Assembly (NCBI GenBank): GCA_035556735.1
Contig: DATMFF010000006.1
Coordinates: 186,001-250,000, forward strand
Direction: 5' to 3'
DNA: 64,000 nt
DNA from: CANJBX01 sp035556735
GTDB taxonomy: Bacteria; Pseudomonadota; Alphaproteobacteria; Rhizobiales; Xanthobacteraceae
Shown here: piece after piece, positions 36,745 through 45,066 of the stretch
Numbering within the stretch: the stretch's first letter is position 1
Layout of the letters: every line of letters begins with the position of its first letter
Notes under the pieces: generated by a model
Told to the model about the DNA's origin: nothing
The model's database searches: none
The model's input: only the letters and a program-made list of their open reading frames with translations
Made by a program: the position numbers and the translations under genes

Positions 36745-38007
36745 TCACGCCACGCGACGAAACACGAGCGATGCGTTGGTACCGCCGAACCCAAAGGAGT
36801 TGGACAGCGCCACGTTGATCTCGCGCTTGCGCGCCTGGTTGGGGACGAGGTCGATCGCCGTTTCGACCGATGGATTTTCCAGGTTGATGGTCGGCGGGGC
36901 GATCTGGTCGCGGATCGCGAGCACCGAGAAGATCGCCTCCACCGCGCCCGCGGCACCGAGCAGGTGTCCGATCGACGACTTCGTCGACGACATCGAGATG
37001 CGCCCGGCGGCATTGCCGACCACGCGCTGCACGGCGCCGAGTTCGATCTCGTCGCCCAGCGGGGTCGAGGTGCCGTGCGCATTGATATAGTCGATCTCGG
37101 CCGGCGAGATGCCGGCACGCTTGATCGCCGCCGACATGCAGCGGAACGCGCCGTCGCCGTCCTCGGCCGGCGCAGTGATGTGGTGTGCGTCGCCGGTGAG
37201 GCCGTAGCCAACCACTTCGGCATAGATCTTGGCGCCGCGCGCCTTCGCGTGCTCGTACTCCTCGAGCACGACCACGCCGGCGCCCTCGCCCATCACGAAG
37301 CCGTCGCGGTCCTTGTCGTAGGGCCGCGAGGCGCGCTGCGGCGTCTCGTTGAACCCGGTGGACAGTGCGCGGCAAGCCGCGAAGCCCGCGAGACTGATGC
37401 GGTTGATCGGCGATTCGGTGCCGCCCGCGAGCATCACGTCGGCATCGTCGAGCGCGATCAGCCGCGCGGCGTCGCCGATGGCGTGCGCGCCGGTCGAGCA
37501 CGCCGTCACCACGGCATGATTGGGGCCCTTGAGTCCGAACTCGATCGAAACGTAGCCTGATGCGAGATTGATGAGCCGTCCCGGAATGAAGAACGGCGAC
37601 ACGCGGCGCGGACCCTTCTCCTTGAGGATGATCGCGGTCTCCGCGATGCCTTCGATCCCGCCGATGCCCGAACCGATCAGCACGCCGGTGCGCGTCTGCT
37701 CCTCATAGCTCGTGGGCTTCCAGCCGGAATCGTCCAGCGCCTGACGCGCCGCGCACATGGCGTAGATGATGAAATCGTCGACCTTGCGCTGCTCCTTCGG
37801 CTCCATCCATTTGTCTGGATTGTAGGAGCCGTTGCTGCCGTCGCCGCGTTCGACGCTCGCCGCGATCTTGCACGGAAGATCGGAGACGTCGAACTTCTCG
37901 ATCTTGCGCGCCCCGCTCTCGCCCGCGACGATGCGCCGCCACGTTGGTTCGACCCCGCAACCGAGCGGCGTGAGCATGCCTAGACCGGTGACGACGACAC
38001 GCCTCAT
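36745..38007 (-). CDS. fabF: Beta-ketoacyl-ACP synthase II
   Basis: 420 residues from the ATG at 38007. Catalytic cysteine C170 (TACSTGAHAIG) and the two histidines (NAHGTSTPLGD and SSIGHLLGAAG) form the condensing triad that extends acyl-ACP with malonyl-ACP. A slightly longer start at 38031 lacks a good ribosome-binding site. It follows acpP with a 224-base gap. Confidence 0.97.
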   Translation of the reverse strand: MRRVVVTGLGMLTPLGCGVEPTWRRIVAGESGARKIEKFDVSDLPCKIAASVERGDGSNGSYNPDKWMEPKEQRKVDDFIIYAMCAARQALDDSGWKPTSYEEQTRTGVLIGSGIGGIEGIAETAIILKEKGPRRVSPFFIPGRLINLASGYVSIEFGLKGPNHAVVTACSTGAHAIGDAARLIALDDADVMLAGGTESPINRISLAGFAACRALSTGFNETPQRASRPYDKDRDGFVMGEGAGVVVLEEYEHAKARGAKIYAEVVGYGLTGDAHHITAPAEDGDGAFRCMSAAIKRAGISPAEIDYINAHGTSTPLGDEIELGAVQRVVGNAAGRISMSSTKSSIGHLLGAAGAVEAIFSVLAIRDQIAPPTINLENPSVETAIDLVPNQARKREINVALSNSFGFGGTNASLVFRRVA

Positions 38008-38231
38008 TGCTGGTTCCCTGCTCCGGCCCAACGGCCTGTTTTTCTCATCTAGTATCTAACCCCTCGGCCCACGCTATCAAAGCCCACGTGATCAAAGCGC
38101 CCGCGCGCCACAATCGCTGCGCGGACGCCAAGCGCGATCCGGAAGGGGTATCCAGCAACGTGCCGCAGTTGGGCGGGCCGAAGGGACTGCCCGCCACTAC
38201 CGCTGCGGGCCGCACCGGCCTCGCCGAAAGC

Positions 38232-38471
38232 TTAGCCTTTGGCGTTCTTCTCGAGGAACTTCACCGCGTCGCCGACCGTCAAAATGGTCTCGGCGGCATC
38301 ATCTGGAATCTCACAGCCGAACTCTTCCTCGAACGCCATGACCAGTTCGACCGTATCGAGGCTGTCGGCACCGAGGTCGTCAATGAAGCTCGCGGACTCG
38401 TTCACCTTCTCCGGCTCGACCCCCAGGTGCTCCACGACGATCTTCTTAACGCGCTCGGCGATATCACTCAT
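38232..38471 (-). CDS. acpP: Acyl carrier protein
   Basis: 79 residues. The phosphopantetheine-bearing serine is S37 in LGADSLDTVE. The acidic helix-II face is present (VELVMAFEEEFGCEIPD). The ATG at 38471 follows GAGGGTTGAAA; a TTG two codons upstream is an unlikely alternative. fabD lies 232 bases upstream, but the fabG gene expected between them is absent. Confidence 0.97.
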   Translation of the reverse strand: MSDIAERVKKIVVEHLGVEPEKVNESASFIDDLGADSLDTVELVMAFEEEFGCEIPDDAAETILTVGDAVKFLEKNAKG

Positions 38472-38602
38472 TTTCAACCCTCGTCTTCAGGCCCCGGAGT
38501 GGAGCTGAGAAATAGCCCTATGCGGACGTTCGATCGTCATGTCGATCCCGGCTGGTTGTGATCCAAGCAGAGGCGAAAAGCAACCGCCCGCCGGGCACTG
38601 CC

Positions 38603-38623
38603 AACCGAAGCGGAGGTTCGGTT
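38603..38623 (-). other. Hairpin in the fabD-acpP gap
   Basis: AACCGAA (38603-38609) pairs with TTCGGTT (38617-38623) over a 7-base loop. It has no T-tract on the minus strand. It may help end the fabD message or lie in the acpP leader. Confidence 0.35.
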
Positions 38624-38703
38624 ATCATAGTTCGAATCCGTTTGCCAGCACGGGCGGCGTCCGAAAGCCGGGCGTTTCCGGCCCCTTACGTGCACCTGCG
38701 AAA

Positions 38704-39648
38704 TCACGCACGCGAAGCCTTGAAGGCGGCGACGTCGGCCGGCGCGCCAATCGCCACACCGCTCGCGCCTTCTGCGATCCGCTTGACGAGACCGCTCAGA
38801 ACCTTGCCGGCCCCGAGCTCATAGAACGTCGCCACGCCCTGTCCCGCCATGAAGGCCACGGATTCGCGCCAGCGCACCGTGCCGGTGACCTGCTCGACCA
38901 GCCTCTGCACAATCTCGCCCGGCTGCGTGACGGGGCCTGCCACGACATTGGCGACCACCGGCACCACCGGCGCCTTCACCTCCACCTTGGCCAGCGCCTG
39001 CGCCATCGCATCGGCGGCCGGTTGCATCAGCGCACAATGGAAGGGGGCGGACACCGGCAGCATCATGGCGCGCTTGGCGCCACGCGCCTTGGCGAGCTCG
39101 ACCGCGCGCTCGACCGCCGCCTTGTCGCCCGAGACCACGACCTGGCCGCCCCCGTTGTCGTTGGCGGCCTGGCACACCTCGCCCTGAGCCGCCTCGGCCG
39201 CGACCGCCGTGGCCGCCTCGAATTCGAGGCCGAGCAGCGCGGCCATGGCGCCGACCCCGACCGGGACCGCCTTCTGCATGACACGGCCGCGCAGACGCAC
39301 GAGGCGCGCCGCGTCCGCGAGGGCGAACGCCCGCGCCGCGGCCAGCGCGGAGTACTCGCCGAGCGAGTGCCCGGCGACGAACGCGACGTCGCGCCCAAGG
39401 TCGACCCCCGCCTCCGATTCCAGCACCCGCAGCGCCGCCATCGAGGTGGCGAGGAGAGCCGGCTGGGCGTTCTCGGTCAGCATCAGGGTGTCGGCCGGGC
39501 CGTCCCACATCACCGCGGACAGCCGCTCGCCCAGAGCCCCGTCGACCTCGTCAAATACCGCCCGGGCGACCGGGAACGCGTCCGCCAGGGCTTTGCCCAT
39601 GCCCACCGCCTGGCTGCCCTGGCCCGGAAAGACGAATGCAATCGACAT
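38704..39648 (-). CDS. fabD: Malonyl-CoA--ACP transacylase
   Basis: 314 residues. FVFPGQGSQAVGMG opens the protein; the nucleophile lies in AGHSLGEYSALAAARA; the later GAKRAMMLPVSAPFHCALM holds the catalytic histidine. It loads malonyl groups onto ACP. In most alphaproteobacteria fabG follows next; here acpP does. A TTGACA box upstream suggests a promoter facing left. Confidence 0.96.
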   Translation of the reverse strand: MSIAFVFPGQGSQAVGMGKALADAFPVARAVFDEVDGALGERLSAVMWDGPADTLMLTENAQPALLATSMAALRVLESEAGVDLGRDVAFVAGHSLGEYSALAAARAFALADAARLVRLRGRVMQKAVPVGVGAMAALLGLEFEAATAVAAEAAQGEVCQAANDNGGGQVVVSGDKAAVERAVELAKARGAKRAMMLPVSAPFHCALMQPAADAMAQALAKVEVKAPVVPVVANVVAGPVTQPGEIVQRLVEQVTGTVRWRESVAFMAGQGVATFYELGAGKVLSGLVKRIAEGASGVAIGAPADVAAFKASRA

Positions 39649-39674
39649 GTTGGCCCCCGACCAAAAATCGCGCC

Positions 39675-39703
39675 GAAAGACACTTGTGTGACAGCCCTGT
39701 CAA
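39675..39703 (-). promoter_or_regulatory. Possible fabD promoter
   Basis: A consensus TTGACA on the minus strand (39698-39703) lies 50 bases before the fabD ATG. The -10 position 17 bases downstream (TCTTTC) is poor, so only the -35 box supports this. Confidence 0.3.
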
Positions 39704-39735
39704 GGCTGCCAGCCCCGTTAACAGGCCCGATCGCC

Positions 39736-39763
39736 TTGCTTTTGCCCCCAAAATCCCTATAAC
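39736..39763 (+). promoter_or_regulatory. Candidate promoter of the rpsF operon
   Basis: TTGCTT (39736-39741), a 16-base spacer and TATAAC (39758-39763). It would give a leader of about 170 bases before the rpsF ATG. Confidence 0.5.
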
Positions 39764-39769
39764 CGCGGC

Positions 39770-39940
39770 TTCCGCTCGCCCCGGCCGGGAGCTGAACGGA
39801 CGGCCGGTGGGCAGGTCGCTCCCTGGCAGGATCGTGTGATCCGGCGTCCGGTGTTCCCGCCTTCCTGAGAACTTTCGAGCCTTCCCGAAGGGCACGAAGG
39901 GCTTAGCGCCGAACGAGCTCGAACAAGGGAAAGGCATTCC
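39770..39940 (+). promoter_or_regulatory. Possible structured leader of rpsF-rpsR (S6:S18 autoregulation?)
   Basis: The long untranslated leader can form several stems, including GGATC/GATCC with a GTGT loop (39829-39842) followed by CCGGCGTCCGG. Many bacteria carry an S6:S18-binding RNA before rpsF that has an exposed CCG. Whether this leader is such an element is inference; I could not match it base by base. Confidence 0.3.
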
Positions 39941-40384
39941 ATGCCAATGTACGAACACGTCTATCTTGCGCGGCCGGACGTCTCGGCCCAGCAGGTTGAA
40001 GATCTCACGAATCAGTTCAAGGGCGTCATCGAAGGGCTCGGTGGCAAGGTCACCAAGACCGAATACTGGGGCCTCAAGTCGCTCAGCTTCCGGGTGAAGA
40101 AGAACCGCAAGGCGCACTACACCCTTCTCAATGTCGAAGCTCCGCCCGCGGCGATCACCGAGGTCGAGCGCCAGGAGCGCATCAACGAAGACGTGCTGCG
40201 CTTCATGACCATCCGCGTCGAGGAACTCGAGGAAGGTCCGTCCGCCATGATGCGCAAGGCCGAGCGCGACGAGCGTCGGGCCGGTGAGCGCGGCGACCGT
40301 GACCGCGGTGACCGTGACCGCGGCGATCGTGGCGAGCGTCGTCGCCGCGACGAGGACGAGGCCGGCGCGAGCGTTGAGGAATAA
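39941..40384 (+). CDS. rpsF: 30S ribosomal protein S6
   Basis: 147 residues. MYEHVYLARPDVSAQQVEDL and TEYWGLKSLSFRVKKNRKAHY are S6 landmarks. After about residue 105 comes a Arg/Asp/Glu-rich tail with GDRDRGDRDRGDRGER repeats, encoded by a GC-rich repeated codon run; such tails are common in alphaproteobacterial S6. It is 3 bases before rpsR. Confidence 0.97.
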   Translation: MPMYEHVYLARPDVSAQQVEDLTNQFKGVIEGLGGKVTKTEYWGLKSLSFRVKKNRKAHYTLLNVEAPPAAITEVERQERINEDVLRFMTIRVEELEEGPSAMMRKAERDERRAGERGDRDRGDRDRGDRGERRRRDEDEAGASVEE

Positions 40385-40387
40385 GCC

Positions 40388-40636
40388 ATGAGCATGATGT
40401 CATCCGGTGGCGCGCGCCGCCCGTTCTTTCGCCGTCGCAAGACCTGTCCGTTCTCCGGCGCCAATGCTCCGAAGATCGACTACAAGGATGTGAAGCTCCT
40501 GCAGCGCTATATCTCCGAGCGCGGCAAGATCGTGCCGAGCCGCATTACGGCGGTGTCGGCCAAGAAGCAGCGCGAGCTGGCCGCCGCGATCAAGCGTGCG
40601 CGCTTCCTCGGCCTGCTGCCGTACGTCATCCGTTAG
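40388..40636 (+). CDS. rpsR: 30S ribosomal protein S18
   Basis: 82 residues, of usual length. RRPFFRRRKTCPFSG at the start and IDYKDVKLLQRYISERGKI in the middle are S18 landmarks. S18 pairs with S6 in the small-subunit platform. It follows rpsF after 3 bases and precedes the DUF2232 gene by 104. Confidence 0.97.
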   Translation: MSMMSSGGARRPFFRRRKTCPFSGANAPKIDYKDVKLLQRYISERGKIVPSRITAVSAKKQRELAAAIKRARFLGLLPYVIR

Positions 40637-40740
40637 GCGAGAGCGCCTGCGGCAAACATAGCGAGGTCCGCGGATGATCCGCGGGCCATGGTTGGGGCGG
40701 ACGCGATCCGCCTCTAACCGCGAAAGCGGGACAGCTTGCG

Positions 40741-41706
40741 ATGACGCAGATCCTCATGGTCGGACTTGGCGCGGGCGCGGCAGCGGCACTGCTGTTCGCC
40801 TCGATTGCGTCCGGCTCGGCGTTCTCGCTGGCCCTCTTCTATCTCGCGCCGCTCCCGATTCTCATTGCCGCGATCGGCTGGAGCCACTGGGCCGGTCTCA
40901 TCGCCGCGATCGTCTCGGCAGCCGGCCTCGGCGCGGTGTTCAGCTTCAAGTTCTTCACTGCGTATCTCGTAGGGGTCGGGCTGCCGGCGTGGTGGCTTGG
41001 CTATCTCGCGATGCTGGCGCGGCCGGGCACCCTCGAGGGCGAGCTCGAATGGTATCCCCCCGGGCGTCTCGTGCTGTGGGCAGCCGCGCTCGGCATCCTG
41101 TCGGTGGTGCTTGCCATTCCCTACTTCGGCTTCGACCAGGCGAGCTTCGAAGGCGCATTGCGCGGCGGCTTCGAGCGTGTGCTGCGCGCGCAGACAGGCA
41201 CGCCTGCCGACGCTCCTCTTGCGACACCCGGCGGCTCGGATCCCAAGGTGCTGCTCGACTTCCTGGTGGCGGTGATCCCGCCGGCGGCGGCCGCGCTCGG
41301 CACCGTGACCTATCTGCTCAACCTGTGGCTCGCCGGACGCGTCATCCGCGTCTCCGGCGGACTGCGGCGACCGTGGCCGGACGTGCCGTCGATGCGCTTT
41401 CCACTCGCTGCGACCGGCGCCACCGCGGTCGCGATCGCGGCTTCGTTCCTGCCCGGCATGATCGGCATCGTCGGAGCAGTCACGTCGGCCGCCCTCCTCG
41501 TGGCGTACGGCGCTCTCGGCCTGGCGGTGCTGCACGTCCTCACGCGCGGCATGAACGCGCGCCCATTGCTGCTGGGCTCGCTCTATGCGGCCCTTCTCCT
41601 GCTGGGCTGGCCCATCATCCTCGCAAGCATCCTCGGCCTCGCCGACACCGCATTTGATTTCCGCACGCGCGCCTCGCGCGGCGGACCGCCGAAACCCACC
41701 ACATGA
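40741..41706 (+). CDS. DUF2232 membrane protein
   Basis: 321 residues with about eight membrane segments, starting MTQILMVGLGAGAAAALL. It occupies the usual rhizobial place between rpsR and rplI and belongs to the DUF2232/YybS-like group, whose role is not known. It lies in the same operon as the ribosomal proteins, so its dose is probably tied to growth. Confidence 0.85.
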   Translation: MTQILMVGLGAGAAAALLFASIASGSAFSLALFYLAPLPILIAAIGWSHWAGLIAAIVSAAGLGAVFSFKFFTAYLVGVGLPAWWLGYLAMLARPGTLEGELEWYPPGRLVLWAAALGILSVVLAIPYFGFDQASFEGALRGGFERVLRAQTGTPADAPLATPGGSDPKVLLDFLVAVIPPAAAALGTVTYLLNLWLAGRVIRVSGGLRRPWPDVPSMRFPLAATGATAVAIAASFLPGMIGIVGAVTSAALLVAYGALGLAVLHVLTRGMNARPLLLGSLYAALLLLGWPIILASILGLADTAFDFRTRASRGGPPKPTT

Positions 41707-41734
41707 GTCACGAACGAACAACGGAGACAGACCA

Positions 41735-42346
41735 ATGGAAGTGATCCTGCTGCAACGCATCGCCAAGCTCGGGCAGATGGGCGAGACAGTCCGCGTCAAG
41801 GACGGCTTCGCTCGCAACTTCCTGCTGCCGCAGGGCAAGGCGCTGCGGGCGACCAAGGACAACAAGGCCAAGTTCGAGGCGATGAAGGCGCAGCTCGAGG
41901 CGCGCAACCTCGAACAGCGCGGTGAGGCCGAGAAGGTGGCGGACAAGCTCAACGGCTACGCCCTCGACGTGCTGCGCCAGGCCTCCGAGACCGGCCAGCT
42001 CTTCGGCTCGGTGTCGACGCGCGACCTCGCCGCCCTGCTGGACGAGGCCGGCTTCACCGTCAACCGCACTCAGATCGCGCTGAACGCGCCGATCAAGATG
42101 ATCGGCCGTCATGTCGTGCCGATCGCGCTGCATCCCGAGGTGGACGTCACCGTCACCGTCAACGTCGCGCGCAATGTCGATGAGATCGAGCGGCTGAAGC
42201 GGGGCGAGGACATCACGATCAGCCGCGAGCGCACCGAGGCCCAGGAGGCGCTCGAAGTCGCCCAGAGCATGTTCGAGCGTCCCGAGGAGGCCGAACTCGG
42301 CGCGCCCGAGGGCGAGGCGCCGGCCGAGGCCGAAGGCAAGGAATAG
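41735..42346 (+). CDS. rplI: 50S ribosomal protein L9
   Basis: 203 residues from the ATG at 41735. MEVILLQRIAKLGQMGETV and the basic KDGFARNFLLPQGKA open L9; the C-terminal RNA-binding domain follows. The last 30 residues are an acidic extension rich in Glu and Ala. Open frame upstream belongs to DUF2232 antisense-like frames and is not part of L9. Confidence 0.97.
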   Translation: MEVILLQRIAKLGQMGETVRVKDGFARNFLLPQGKALRATKDNKAKFEAMKAQLEARNLEQRGEAEKVADKLNGYALDVLRQASETGQLFGSVSTRDLAALLDEAGFTVNRTQIALNAPIKMIGRHVVPIALHPEVDVTVTVNVARNVDEIERLKRGEDITISRERTEAQEALEVAQSMFERPEEAELGAPEGEAPAEAEGKE

Positions 42347-42380
42347 CGCGCCGATACGCGGCGCACCCGCGTCGAAATGC

Positions 42381-42410
42381 AAAAGCCCCGGGCTCACGCC
42401 CGGGGCTTTT
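42381..42410. terminator. Strong Rho-independent terminator after rplI
   Basis: A perfect 12-bp stem AAAAGCCCCGGG / CCCGGGGCTTTT with a six-base loop. The A- and T-runs at the two ends let it serve rplI from the left and the convergent cytochrome-like gene from the right. Confidence 0.92.
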
Positions 42411-42433
42411 GAGTTGTTCTGCGGCCACGAGAC

Positions 42434-43396
42434 TCAGCCGGGCGGGGAGCGGCCCTCCCCTGCCCCCGGCTTGGCCGGCGCCTCCGACTGCGACCGCTCC
42501 CCGGCCTTCGGGTCGGTGGAGGCGGGCTCGCTCGTCTTCGGTTCGGTCGTCTTGGCGCCGCTCGCCTTGGAATCGTCAGAGTGCGCGCTGTCCGTCTTGG
42601 AGGCGTCAGCTTTCGCTTCGCCGCTCTTGGCCTCATTTGCGTTGGACTCGCCGGGCCCATCGGATTTCGCCGCGTCTGCGGGCGCCTGCTCGGATGCACC
42701 GGCCGCGGGCGCGGCCGCGTCAGGCGCGGTCTGTGGCGTCGCCGGATCGCCGGAGGTGGCGTAATCGTGCACCTTGGCGCGCCGGGCGTCCCGGGCTTCC
42801 TTTGCAGCGTCCTCGGCGGCACGCTGCTTCTCGGCTTCTTCGGTCGCGTGCGCGGCCTCGCGCGCCGCTTCCGCCGGATCCGGCTTCACCTCCGGCTTGG
42901 CGTCGGGCTTTGCGTCTGGCTTGGCATCTGCCTTTGAGTCGGGCTTCTTGCCACGCGGCGTGGACGCAGGGGGCTTGGCAGCCTCCCGGGCCGGACGTGC
43001 ACGCCGGCCTCCCTCTGCAGGGCCCGGTTCCGGCGCGGCGATCGTCGTGTCCGCAGGCGCCTCCGCCGGCGCTGCCGCCGGACGGCTGCGCGGCGCGACG
43101 TGCCGCCCGCGGGGCTCGGCGGCCGGGGCGCGGGCTTCGGCCGGCTGGCCAGCAAGGAACGCGGCGAGCGCGGCCGCTGTTTCCTGCTTGGTCGTGTAGT
43201 GCTCGCGCAGGAAACCCGCGAGCGAGCGCACGTCCTTGCTCTTGGCGAGGCCGCGCGGCGAGGAATGGCACGCCGAGCAATCGCTTGCGAACAGTTGCGG
43301 CGGGGTTTTGCCGGCCGTGTAGTCGGTCACCTGCGCCAAGGCCGGGCCCGGAAGGCTCGCGATGCCAATGACGATCAGCCAAGGGCGATAAAACAT
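42434..43396 (-). CDS. Exported c-type-haem (CxxCH) protein with long low-complexity tail
   Basis: 320 residues from the ATG at 43396, after GGAGAAC. The signal peptide ends ALAQ (about 21). One CxxCH haem motif lies at 40-44 (CSACH), followed by a short helical stretch to about residue 85 with no clear distal methionine. The remaining 230 residues are Ala/Pro/Lys/Asp/Glu-rich, with repeats such as KADAKPDAKPDAKPEVKPD. It looks like a small cytochrome-like or haem-binding domain joined to a disordered periplasmic tail. No terminal oxidase genes are adjacent. It is divergent from the CFA synthase-like gene. Confidence 0.7.
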   Translation of the reverse strand: MFYRPWLIVIGIASLPGPALAQVTDYTAGKTPPQLFASDCSACHSSPRGLAKSKDVRSLAGFLREHYTTKQETAAALAAFLAGQPAEARAPAAEPRGRHVAPRSRPAAAPAEAPADTTIAAPEPGPAEGGRRARPAREAAKPPASTPRGKKPDSKADAKPDAKPDAKPEVKPDPAEAAREAAHATEEAEKQRAAEDAAKEARDARRAKVHDYATSGDPATPQTAPDAAAPAAGASEQAPADAAKSDGPGESNANEAKSGEAKADASKTDSAHSDDSKASGAKTTEPKTSEPASTDPKAGERSQSEAPAKPGAGEGRSPPG

Positions 43397-43604
43397 CTGT
43401 TCTCCGAATGGGCGCAGGATGCTTGCGGACGCTGTCATGCTTATTTGTCAGGTCACGTCCCTTCGGGGAAGCCCCTGCGCGATTGCCCCTATCGTCGGAC
43501 TTTGGTCTAATTCTGGCAGGGCCAGTTGCCCTGGGCGAACATCATTCTGATTTGAGTCCGAAGTCCATTCAATGCGGCGGGGCGCGCTGCGCGTGGAGTT
43601 CACG

Positions 43605-44861
43605 ATGGATACCTTGCTGCGAACCGCAATCCATTCGGTGTTCAGGCACGGCAATCTGAAGGTGACGGGTGCGGGCGGCACCGCGTTCCAGGCCGGCGAT
43701 GGCACCGGCAATCCCGTCGCCATCCGTTTCACCAGCCGGTCGGGCCAGCTCAAGGTGCTGTCCGATCCGGAATTGCGCCTCGGCGAGGCCTACATGGACG
43801 GGGAGCTCGTGATCGAACAGGGTTCGATCGCCGATTTTCTCGAACTCGCACTCGGCCAGGAGATGGTCGTTGGCCCCCCGCGCTGGACCAAGCCCCACCG
43901 GGTCTTTCGGCTCCTGTGGAAGCGTCTGCAGCAGTACAACCCGCGCGGGCGCTCGCGCCAGAACGTCGCGCATCACTACGACCTCGACGCCCGCCTCTAC
44001 TCGCTGTTCCTCGATTCCGACCGGCAGTATAGCTGCGCCTACTTTGAAGCCCCCGGCGCCAGCCTCGACGACGCCCAGCTTGCCAAGAAGCGTCATCTCG
44101 CCGCAAAGCTTCTGGTCAAGCCGCAAGCGCGGGTCCTCGACATCGGATGCGGCTGGGGCGGCCTTGCCATCTATCTGGCGAAGTTCTGCAGCGCGCGCGT
44201 CACCGGCATTACCCTCTCGCAGGAGCAGCTTGCCATCGCCAAGTCGCGCGCGGGCGAGCAGCATCTGACGGACGCGCTCGATTTCCGCATGCAGGACTAC
44301 CGCGACCTGAACGAGAAATTCGACCGTATCATCTCGGTCGGCATGTTCGAGCACGTGGGGGTCGGGCATTACGACACGTTCTTCCGCAAATGCGCGGAAG
44401 TCCTCGCGGACGACGGCGTGATCCTGCTGCACTCGATTGGTCGCTCGGAAGGCCCGAACACGACAAACGCCTGGATCGCCAAGTACATTTTCCCCGGCGG
44501 CTACATCCCCGCCCTGTCCGAGGTGCTTCCCGCGATCGAGCGCGCAGGCCTCCTCGTCAACGACATCGAAATCCTGCGCCTGCACTATGCCGAGACGCTC
44601 AAGGCTTGGCGCGAGCGTTTCCTGGCCCACCGGGAAGAGGTCGAGCGCCTCTACGACGCCCGTTTCGTGCGTATGTGGGAATTCTATCTCGCGGCCTCCG
44701 AGATGGCGTTCCGCCAGCAGAACATGATGAATTTCCAGCTCCAGCTCACCAAGCGCCAGGGAATCGTGCCGATGACGCGCGACTACATCGGCAAGGTCGA
44801 GGACAAGCTGCGTTCGATGGAAGGGCGCGAGAGCGCACCCATCCGCCTCGCCGGCGAGTAG
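43605..44861 (+). CDS. Cyclopropane-fatty-acyl-phospholipid synthase family methyltransferase
   Basis: 418 residues from the ATG at 43605 (GGAG site). An N-terminal domain (about 1-110) precedes the AdoMet-dependent methyltransferase with VLDIGCGWGGLAIYLA near residue 180, and HSIGRSEGPNTTNAWIAKYIFPGGYIP, the CFA-family block near the bicarbonate-binding site. Such enzymes add a methylene bridge to unsaturated membrane phospholipid chains. Several paralogues exist in rhizobia, so the exact substrate may differ. Confidence 0.92.
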   Translation: MDTLLRTAIHSVFRHGNLKVTGAGGTAFQAGDGTGNPVAIRFTSRSGQLKVLSDPELRLGEAYMDGELVIEQGSIADFLELALGQEMVVGPPRWTKPHRVFRLLWKRLQQYNPRGRSRQNVAHHYDLDARLYSLFLDSDRQYSCAYFEAPGASLDDAQLAKKRHLAAKLLVKPQARVLDIGCGWGGLAIYLAKFCSARVTGITLSQEQLAIAKSRAGEQHLTDALDFRMQDYRDLNEKFDRIISVGMFEHVGVGHYDTFFRKCAEVLADDGVILLHSIGRSEGPNTTNAWIAKYIFPGGYIPALSEVLPAIERAGLLVNDIEILRLHYAETLKAWRERFLAHREEVERLYDARFVRMWEFYLAASEMAFRQQNMMNFQLQLTKRQGIVPMTRDYIGKVEDKLRSMEGRESAPIRLAGE

Positions 44862-45066
44862 CCAGCGATTCGGATTTTCGCCACGGTCAAGCCTTCATTG
44901 CCGGGTAATCTACCGCCAGTGATGAACGGGGACAGCGCGAGTCGGCGCGTATTGCGCACCGAAACGCGATGTTAAGTCTCCATGCACAGGTCGTGTTGTG
45001 TTGGCGTTGTTGAGACGCGTATGACCAGTCCCTTCGCTCATCGGGTTACAACTTCGCCGGAATACC

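Noticed and set aside
38626..38650. GTTCGAATCC, resembling a tRNA T-loop
   Set aside because: No matching T-stem, anticodon arm or acceptor stem surrounds it.
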